23,336 bases of DNA, taken from Chara braunii (Eukaryota > Streptophyta > Charophyceae > Charales > Characeae). Both the position numbers and the translations under genes were made by a program. Where the stretch lies: NCBI GenBank assembly GCA_003427395.1, contig BFEA01000070.1:124111-147446 (forward strand), written 5' to 3'. The notes beneath the pieces were generated by a model. It was not told where the DNA came from. It searched no databases and saw nothing but the letters and a program-made list of their open reading frames with translations. This document shows, piece by piece, positions 18,199 through 23,336 of the stretch. Within the stretch, counting starts at the first letter, position 1, and each line of letters opens with the position of its first letter.

Positions 18199-18303
18199 CC
18201 GTCTTCACCCGAATATAATGCGCTGTCATTATAGCTGTATTTGGGGCAGTTTTCAGTCCACGTGCAGCGCTAATGACCGGGCGTTCTATTCGGGTGAAGA
18301 CGG
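18199..18303. mobile_element. 105-bp MITE with TA target duplication, copy 2
   Basis: Same length as the copy 59 bases upstream. Ends are CCGTCTTCACCCGAATATAA and its near complement, bounded by TA at 18197-18198 and 18304-18305. The arms share CTTCMCCCGAATA and CATTATAGCTGTAT with copy 1 but are less perfect inside. Confidence 0.85.
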
Positions 18304-18371
18304 TAGGAGCCCACTCAACACAATCTTGCAACAACTCTGTATCTGAGTCCGGGATCACTGTACTATAAAGA

Positions 18372-18423
18372 GACGCCGGACACGATTTCCAGCAGGTGAA
18401 GCTCCCCACCAATAGATTGAGCC
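18372..18423 (+). repeat. Dispersed GACGC...CACCAATAGATTGAGCC motif, copy 2
   Basis: GACGCCGGACACGATTTCCA, then GGTGAAGCTCCCCACC and AATAGATTGAGCC. Matches 14803-14854. The element at 18451 starts 27 bases downstream. Confidence 0.6.
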
Positions 18424-18450
18424 TTCAACGTGGGGACCATGTACGGAGGC

Positions 18451-18914
18451 CGTCATTAGACACTCCTCGGGGATGTGATTCCAAGGAGTTTGTCTTCCTT
18501 CCACCTGTCCTCGGAGATGAAATCGGAAATGAAAATGTGAAAACACTCCGAGGACAAATCCTTGGGCTCCGAGGATTTCCCAGCCAAATAGTCCTCGACT
18601 CCAAAGGACCTCGCGAGGTCCTTTGGGGCCAGAGGATCCATGTTTCACGGAGAGGAGAGGGCATGCACGTAGAGAGACGTTACAACCAAGAATTCGGATC
18701 TTGGTGGCACCCTATTGGCTGAAAGCCTGAAGCACAATTTTTTTCTTTTTTTTTTCCTTTTTTTTTTCCTTTTTTTTTTTCCTGACATTGCTCCGAGGAT
18801 GAGTCCTAAAACGGATGCTCCGAGGATAAGTGTAACGAAGACGACAAAAACCCTAAACTTTTCCGAGGATTCATCCTCGGAGCTCGAGGATGCCCCTAGG
18901 AGTGTCTAAAGACG
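18451..18914. mobile_element. 464-bp element with GGCGTCWTTAGACACTCC ends and TCCGAGGA repeats
   Basis: Left CGTCATTAGACACTCCTCGG and right, reversed, CGTCTTTAGACACTCCTAGG form a terminal repeat of about 22 bases. Inside, TCCGAGGA or its complement occurs at least eight times (for example 18546, 18568, 18790, 18817, 18862 and 18874), many paired as inverted copies. A pyrimidine tract (18739-18782) lies in the middle. No coding frame. A third terminus of the family is at 15015-15052. Confidence 0.65.
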
Positions 18915-19091
18915 CCCTAAGTGGGCTACCCCTACCCCTGCACCGAAGCTTGTGCAAAAAAAACAGAAAAAAAAAAAGACTAAAAACAGAAAAAAAAAGA
19001 GTACAACCTCAGTCTACGTTCGAGAGGCTGGATGCCATGACATGGCATCGTCTTGAGGCCACCATCATCAGATTGTACTCGGCATTACTTA

Positions 19092-19214
19092 GACACTCTA
19101 CTAGGAAGTAGGTAGAAAGCGGGGGATGCTCGTATCACCCCCTCCAGTAGACAGCCAAGGCTTTTCAAAAAAAAAAAAAAAAAAAAAAAAGACACTCTAC
19201 TAGGAAGTAGGTAG
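19092..19214 (+). mobile_element. 75-nt retroposon with perfect 24-bp target duplication
   Basis: Identical 24-mers starting GACACTCTACTAGG (19092-19115 and 19191-19214) flank a 75-base insert (19116-19190) that ends in 24 A. The insert begins AAAGC, then a hairpin GGGGGATGCTCGTATCACCC, then CAGCCAAGGCTTTTC. It is a strongly 5'-truncated member of the hairpin-ended retroposon family. Confidence 0.9.
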
Positions 19215-19243
19215 GTTAACTGCAACCACAGCTCCCCGAATAC

Positions 19244-19410
19244 TGATGAGGGGTCAGAAGCTAAGCTGGAAGATGCTTCCGGTATGTTCTTTCAGGGCTG
19301 TTTGTGAAAAAAAAAAAAAAAAAAAAAAAAGTGAGGTTTCCCCCCGCCTTGTTTCCAATTATGTCATGAAAAGGTTGAATTTTGCCAAAAAAAAAAAAAT
19401 TGATGAGGGG
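19244..19410 (+). mobile_element. Probable retroposon with 10-bp direct repeats
   Basis: TGATGAGGGG at 19244-19253 and 19401-19410 flank a 147-base insert ending in 13 A plus T. A second 24-A tract (19307-19330) lies inside, so two events may be nested. Confidence 0.5.
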
Positions 19411-19642
19411 ATAGAGCATGGTGTGCCAGAACGTCAAAGGCCATCATCCGACTCTATTTGGATGGGCAAATAGTACGTAACTAAATGAAGACGAAATGAC
19501 AACTTGAAGGCATTATTAATCAACGATTCAAACGAAGACTACTAATTAAGGAGAAATTTGCAACTGACGCATACGACATGACTGGCAGCAAGTAGGGGTT
19601 CCCAACCACCTGGCCGCGTATGGCAGCTGACTGGTAAAGGAA

Positions 19643-19669
19643 GGAAGTGAAGGAAGTGAAGGAAGTGAG
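19643..19669. repeat. 9-bp tandem repeat GGAAGTGAA x3
   Basis: Three contiguous units of GGAAGTGAA (the last ends GAG), preceded by GGAA. A short microsatellite-like array in otherwise unassigned sequence (19411-19780). Confidence 0.7.
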
Positions 19670-19787
19670 AAAACCAGATTGAAGCAAGAGATAACATCAG
19701 GGATGACAAGTAAATCATGTATATAGGCGCGCGTTGAGCAGAGCAGTACCAGGTTGAAGGCCTGTTGCATCAACGGGGTTCATGATG

Positions 19788-19873
19788 GTGCAATGTTTTT
19801 TTTTTTTTTTTTTTTTTTGGCAAAAACATATGTGGCAGCCTGCTATTGGAGGTGATACATGCCGGTGCAATGT
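19788..19873 (-). mobile_element. Minus-strand mini-retroposon with 9-11-bp target duplication
   Basis: GGTGCAATG at about 19788 and 19863 flanks a 23-T tract (19796-19818) plus 44 bases. Read on minus, the insert is GGCATGTATCACCTCCAATA...GTTTTTGCC followed by A23. Its text TATCACC...CTCCARTAG resembles the insert at 19116-19190, so it is a second truncated copy in the opposite orientation. Confidence 0.7.
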
Positions 19874-20197
19874 TGTTGTAGTACTGTGAGATGCAATCCT
19901 CGACAACAGTATAGAATCAATTTTCATTTCCCACCTGGCAGTGCATTACAGCTCAATGATACAGGCATGTAACTGGCTTTTGTTTTTTTGTTTTTTTTTT
20001 TGACACGCATGAAACTGTTAGGGTATACTCACAGGAGGACTTGGAATCCTGGATGCGTCTCCCATTATGATAGCACAAAGTGCATAAGGAGCAAGAAGTT
20101 GAAGAGGAGCAGGATCTGATGCAGTGGCTGCCACAATAATAGAATACTCGAAAGCACCGCCTTCTGAAAGAGTTTCCACTCATTGTGCTATGATATT
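19874..20197. other. Unassigned sequence with a broken T tract
   Basis: T-rich run near 19,982-20,001. Short frames on both strands have no recognised domain. Nothing else supported. Confidence 0.3.
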
Positions 20198-20319
20198 GGG
20201 CCTCGCTGCACTACTCTGGAAATGTGCAAAACGAGAGTGAATCTTCCGCTAGAACATGGAAAGATACAGCGACATGATTTTTGTCTTTTGTGCATTTCAA
20301 GAGTAGTGCAGGGAGGCCC
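20198..20319. mobile_element. 122-bp MITE with 3-bp duplication, copy 1
   Basis: Ends GGGCCTCGCTGCACTACTCT and, reversed, GGGCCTCCCTGCACTACTCT, extending into GAAATGTGCAAAA. Flanked by ATT on each side (20195-20197 and 20320-20322). A 3-bp duplication and GGGCC ends fit PIF/Harbinger (Tourist-like) or CACTA-type MITEs. No coding capacity. Confidence 0.85.
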
Positions 20320-20367
20320 ATTGTCTCTTGACCCATTGCTACATAGGACATACACAATACAGCTTTT

Positions 20368-20489
20368 GGGCCTGGCTGCACTACTCTCCAAATGTGCAAA
20401 ATGAGAATGAATCTTCCGCTAGAACATGGAAAGATGCACTGCCGTACTTTTTGTCTGTTGTGCATGTGGAGAGTAGTGCAGCGAGGCCC
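20368..20489. mobile_element. 122-bp MITE with 3-bp duplication, copy 2
   Basis: Same length and same ends as copy 1, which lies 48 bases upstream. The interior GAATCTTCCGCTAGAACATG is identical in both. Flanked by TTT on both sides, which in T-rich DNA is weaker evidence of duplication. Confidence 0.85.
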
Positions 20490-20649
20490 TTTCTTTCTCA
20501 GAATTCGGCCTTGACCTGGCTGCCAGTGGATGCATCTGACCTCAATTGCGTCCAGATGTCAGTCAGTCTGAAAAGTCCTACTGTCAATATGCTGCACTCC
20601 AGGTCAGCAACGCACCCTCCTTTCTTTTTCTTTTTTCCTTTTTCTTCTA
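20490..20649. other. Unassigned spacer between MITEs
   Basis: GACCTGG near 20,513 and CCAGGTC near 20,600 form a 7-base inverted repeat only. No gene or clear element. Confidence 0.3.
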
Positions 20650-20845
20650 GGGGAAACGGCGCGGGAGTCACAAAAATGAGTTATAATTGCAGTATGGGCC
20701 AAGATACAGTTTGCAATTGCAGTTCGAGCAATGTATACAACCCAGCTTTCTGGCCAGGAAGGGTGCCCTAAGTGCAATTGCAGACTGTATCCTTCCCCAT
20801 AGTGCAATTATAACTCCTTTTTTGTGACTCTACTGAAGTTACCCC
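20650..20845. mobile_element. Inverted-repeat element (GTCACAAA arms), copy B
   Basis: 196 bp, reverse orientation of 17794-17984. Arms GTCACAAAAATGAGTTATAA and, reversed, GTCACAAAAAAGGAGTTATA. The middle contains TGTATACAACCCAGCTTTCT. Ends GGGGAAACGG and GTTACCCC. Directly followed by a T tract (20846-20868). Confidence 0.75.
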
Positions 20846-20868
20846 TTTTTTTTTTTTTTTTTTTTTTC

Positions 20869-21055
20869 AACGAGAGAGGTACAGAGAGAGGTAGAAAGCT
20901 ATGCTTGCAGCGGTCCGCTGTATAGCCTTAGGAGTAGTGGTAGGTAGGTTCTGAAAAGAAAGAGATGTTCCATGATGACATGGCAGAACACCAGTTAAAA
21001 GATATGTGCGGTGAGAGAAAAAGAAAGAAAACGGTTACTATAATAACTAAAACAT
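20869..21055. other. Unassigned purine-rich sequence
   Basis: GAGAGAGG repeats near 20,872-20,905 and GAAAGAAAG near 21,018-21,030. It may be the 5' part of the retroposon ending at 21165, but no promoter boxes or target duplication were recognised. Confidence 0.3.
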
Positions 21056-21165
21056 CACCAATAGATGGAGCGGCCCGCTAGGCAAAGCCTCAATCCCGGT
21101 GGTTCTCCTACCACCACCAGGATAGAGGTCTTGCACAAGGGCCTTAAAAAAAAAAAAAAAAAAAA
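21056..21165 (+). repeat. Retroposon 3' part: CACCAATAGATGG motif, hairpin and A20
   Basis: CACCAATAGATGGAGC (21056-21071), a hairpin around GGTGGTTCTCCTACCACC (about 21098-21115), GGTCTTGCACAAGGGCCTT, then 20 A (21146-21165). It links the dispersed CACCAATAGATGG motif and the 3' hairpin in one molecule, which suggests that both belong to one retroposon family. Confidence 0.6.
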
Positions 21166-21495
21166 GAGATCTACCAGGAGATCCCAGTTTGCCTGCTTTG
21201 AGAGACTCCCATGATCATTGCTCTTCTTTATTGAGGGGCTTGGTACAGACCAATCCACGGTAGTTGCAACCCGTTTTGCCTGGATGGATTTCCGCCGAAA
21301 CAGCACCCCTGTGCATCCCGCCCAATGCGCCAGCATGCACTGCGCATTAAATTTCTGCAAAATGGCTGGGAAATGGCTGGGAAACGTACTCGTGGCGGTT
21401 TAATAGCCCCAGGGCTGCAACTGGTGCACTCAGTGGGCTGCTGTTGACTCTGTGCAGAGTAGAGAGGGGTGCAAGGTGCTGGATGAGGCCAAAGG
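21166..21495. other. Unassigned sequence with 13-bp duplication
   Basis: AAATGGCTGGG occurs twice in tandem at about 21,360-21,382. No coding frame or element ends recognised. Confidence 0.3.
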
Positions 21496-21697
21496 GGGGC
21501 CCAGTGGTCAAGTACCACTAGTAGCAGCTTTGAGATTCCTCAACGCCTGAATCGGAACAGGTTTGAGGCAATGTGCAAATTCGGGTTTGAGGAAATGTGC
21601 AGAAATAGTGTGGAGTTTCCTCAAACGCACATCTCCAAAAACACGTCCAGATTCAGAAGTTGGAGGAATCTCAACGCTGCTAGTGGGACTTGGCCCC
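21496..21697. mobile_element. 202-bp MITE with GGGGCCMAGT ends
   Basis: Ends: left GGGGCCCAGT...CCACTAGTAGCAGCTTTGAG; right, reversed, GGGGCCAAGTCCCACTAGCA then GCGTTGAGATTCCTC. The left arm carries an extra segment GGTCAAGTA. Flanked by AGG on both sides (a possible 3-bp duplication, ambiguous in a G run). GGTTTGAGGMAATGTGCA is repeated inside. Its ends resemble those of the 15781 and 21845 elements. Confidence 0.7.
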
Positions 21698-21738
21698 AGG
21701 AAATGTCCTACTCCTGACTCAGGGAGTCGTTGAACTTC

Positions 21739-21820
21739 TTTTTTTCTTTTTTTTTAAATTATATATTAGGATCCTTCAATTTCTGGGTCTTTTTCTTTTT
21801 TCTTGAGCCACAAAGTTTAA
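21739..21820. repeat. T-rich tracts
   Basis: Interrupted T runs (TTTTTTTCTTTTTTTTT and TTTTTCTTTTTTC) at about 21,738-21,805. Possible decayed tails of minus-strand insertions. Confidence 0.4.
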
Positions 21821-21844
21821 CATCATATTGCAACGCCACTGTCT

Positions 21845-21945
21845 GGGGGTTAGGTCCCACTTACACGAATTACGCGATACTGATCGTAGATAGCAAAGAT
21901 CAACAGCCAGAATCTCTTAATCCGTGCAAGTGGGACCTTGCCCCC
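21845..21945. mobile_element. MITE with AGGTCCCACTTRCACG ends, copy B
   Basis: 101 bp. Left GGGGGTTAGGTCCCACTTAC and right, reversed, GGGGGCAAGGTCCCACTTGC. The interior (GATCGTAGATAGCAAAGATC) aligns with 15781-15876. No clear target duplication. Confidence 0.7.
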
Positions 21946-21989
21946 TGGGGTGGTTAGAGAACCCCCATGGTTGAGGGTTCGCACAGCAA

Positions 21990-22045
21990 GGCTCCATGAT
22001 TCTATTGGCAGAGAGCTGCACCCTCTGGAAACCAGGTCCAGCGTC
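21990..22045 (-). repeat. Dispersed GACGCTGGACC...CCAATAGA motif, copy 3
   Basis: On minus: GACGCTGGACCTGGTTTCCA, then GGTGCAGCTCTCTGCC, AATAGA and TGGAGCC. Same order as the copies at 14803 and 18372, with a small ATCA insertion. Confidence 0.6.
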
Positions 22046-22196
22046 CCGTTCCATGCAGCCCATTGAAAGCACATCGCAGAGAGCCAGATTATCCCAAGGG
22101 CGGCATAACCCCACTTTAGTTTTTGGCTCCCACTATTTCTGATGCTTTTGGAGTGCTACACTGCTCAGCATGAGGTGCAGCTTCTATGGGCGTCAA

Positions 22197-22270
22197 CTGG
22201 GTGTAGCTCGGTTGGTAAGGCGTTCAAGCGGCACTCAGGAGGTCGTCGGTTCAACTCCCATTACCCCCCA
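22197..22270 (+). pseudogene. tRNA-like module 1 of 3
   Basis: A-box-like TAGCTCGGTTGGTAAGGC and B-box-like GGTTCAACTCC at tRNA spacing, followed by TACCCCC that pairs partly with the 5' GGGTG. The anticodon stem does not fold well and the T stem is mismatched, so this is a tRNA-derived promoter module rather than a working tRNA. Confidence 0.55.
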
Positions 22271-22329
22271 CGATAGTGCCTGTGGCATGCTTGGCGTCTT
22301 ACCTTCGAGACGGTCAGTTGGTAAGCAAG

Positions 22330-22400
22330 TACGTGGTAGCTCAGTGGCAGAGCTCCGGTGTTGCAACGGGGAGGTTGTGGGTTCGACTTTGTCGGCCCAC
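22330..22400 (+). pseudogene. tRNA-like module 2 of 3
   Basis: A-box TAGCTCAGTGGCAGAGC with a perfect D stem (GCTC/GAGC) and B-box GGTTCGACT. The anticodon region CCGGTGTTGCAACGGGG could present GCA (Cys-like) or TGC (Ala-like), but the stem is imperfect. The 3' GGCCCAC pairs poorly with the 5' TACGTGG. Best called tRNA-derived. Confidence 0.55.
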
Positions 22401-22479
22401 AACTTCCCCTGAGCACAATTGGTTGGTGTAGGTTGCACCCTTCGTACTTGTCCCGAGCCTGGCATAGCGCAGACTAACG

Positions 22480-22543
22480 ACCTCAATAGCTCAGTGGGTA
22501 GAGCTCTGATATGGAGGTCCTGAGTTCAACTCCGACTAAGCTC
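22480..22543 (+). pseudogene. tRNA-like module 3 of 3
   Basis: A-box TAGCTCAGTGGGTAGAGC with an intact D stem, and B-box GAGTTCAACTCC. The segment between them (TCTGATATGGAGGTCCT) is shorter than a full anticodon plus variable arm, so it is internally deleted. It starts about 150 bases after module 2, which starts about 133 after module 1. Confidence 0.55.
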
Positions 22544-23254
22544 ATTCATCATATCAGCTAAGGGATGATCCTCTATATGGTTTCGGGTGGGGACGTGTGC
22601 CTTTCCTGTGGGAAAGTTGATGTGGGATGGATGCTACTCTCTTGGGCAGGTGAGTAGTAACGGGTTGGTTGGGTGCATGGTGATACCGTGGCAGTCCTAT
22701 GGTGGGGAGGGTTGCCTTGTAGGGAAACCAATGTCGAATCAAGAGGTGTGTCCTACTCTCAATGTCTGTGGACCCATTTCGGGGTGGTGGGTCATCAGAG
22801 GTAGGTTGCGGGTAGTTGTTAGACGACTGTCGAGGTCTCCACCATTACCACTGGTTGATTCTCCCTAGCGAACAGACATAAGCAAGGCTCATTAGTAGCA
22901 GAAAGCAACCACACATATCCACAATGTCATAGACTATGATATCACATAGCTCACATAACAACCAGCATACTCAACAACTAACAGTAGACAAGCTGTGCTA
23001 GGTTAGTACTTAGAGGGGCTCATAGGTTAAGACCTTGGTTAGTTGACCATTAGACACTGCCTATGAGTGCCCTCACTAATCACGGGACTAGCTGAGAACT
23101 ATGTGCGTAGCTCCCGAGGTTCCCGTATAACGAGGCTTGTACGCTAGTGCCTCAACTGGGGCTGAATGGGGGAGCTCATTCAGCGTCGGTGCCCGCGTCC
23201 GCTGTCTGGTCAGGTTCCTCCAGTAGTAAGTGATGTTCCTCGGATGAGGTAAGA
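22544..23254 (+). other. Sequence between tRNA-like modules and shared 3' tail
   Basis: No coding potential or known RNA fold is visible. A 93-codon plus-strand frame (22587-22868) has no recognisable domain. If the modules and the tail belong to one SINE-like unit, this is its body, at about 710 bases unusually long for a SINE. An alternative is a chimera of a tRNA-like cluster and a separate retroposon 3' end. Confidence 0.35.
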
Positions 23255-23336
23255 TAGAAATGGAGTGGGGGTGCGCCAGGAGATATATCGAGAGGAGTGG
23301 TGGGATGGGAGTCTTGTGAGTAAAAAAAAAAAAAAA
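23255..23336 (+). repeat. Retroposon 3' tail with A tract, copy 2 (cut by window end)
   Basis: TAGAAATGGAGTGGGGGTGC to GGGATGGGAGTCTTGTG (23255-23318), AGT, then at least 15 A up to the last base. The same tail as 14908-15008 with one AT dinucleotide fewer and a few substitutions. Confidence 0.75.

Noticed and set aside
17721-21165. CRISPR-like array or regularly spaced repeats
   Set aside because: Repeats are dispersed, irregularly spaced, in both orientations and tied to A tails or inverted ends. They are transposable-element parts.
22197-22543. Three functional tRNA genes
   Set aside because: A and B boxes are present, but acceptor, anticodon and T stems have several mismatches and module 3 lacks part of the anticodon/variable region. 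tRNA-derived modules fit better.

Overview
No intact host gene is visible in this window. It reads as a eukaryotic nuclear repeat landscape: decayed retrotransposons, many small inverted-repeat DNA elements, minisatellites and an unusual density of long A or T homopolymers. The Ty3/gypsy RNase H text (LTDPTITRYLMHIRTFDY...ADGLSR) and the L1-like LINE with endonuclease, reverse transcriptase and a long C-terminal region resemble elements of green-lineage genomes. My best guess is a repeat-rich streptophyte (a charophyte such as Chara, or a plant). This rests on family resemblance only and was not tested.

Layout. 1-2,580: GC-rich degenerate minisatellites (20-21 bp period, then 34-39 bp period), no gene. 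2,998-3,365: a GTACG-rich repeat split by an AT-rich insertion bounded by two T tracts. 3,683-5,880 (minus): Ty3/gypsy pol remnant in the order RT thumb, RNase H, integrase, GPY/F module, with stops and frameshifts. 5,925-6,165: two 27-nt palindromes and a second GTACG-rich block. 6,209-9,777 (minus): LINE copy A (endonuclease, RT, C-terminal region). About 9,942-14,340 (plus): LINE copy B, head to head with A. It keeps a putative ORF1, the first residues of the endonuclease and the post-RT/C-terminal region, and it lacks the rest of the endonuclease and the RT core. Its ORF1 is split by a 334-bp almost perfect foldback.

14,800-21,950: a mosaic of small elements. It holds two 105-bp MITEs with TA duplications, two 122-bp MITEs with 3-bp duplications, a 191/196-bp inverted-repeat family, a GGGGCC-ended family, a 464-bp element with GGCGTCWTTAGACACTCC ends, and a 1.07-kb GGAAA-rich inverted-repeat block that carries a misleading 450-codon open frame. 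Among them are very short retroposons with A tails and clear target-site duplications. One of these appears to be a poly(A) tail alone. 22,197-22,543: three successive tRNA-like modules with A- and B-box motifs. The sequence downstream ends at 23,255-23,336 in a 3' tail that also occurs at 14,908-15,008, downstream of LINE copy B.

Most elements look inactive. What can be inferred about interaction is retrotransposition in trans: the tRNA-headed unit and the sequence downstream of the LINE end in the same tail and poly(A), and the tiny A-tailed insertions have the marks of LINE-type target-primed reverse transcription.
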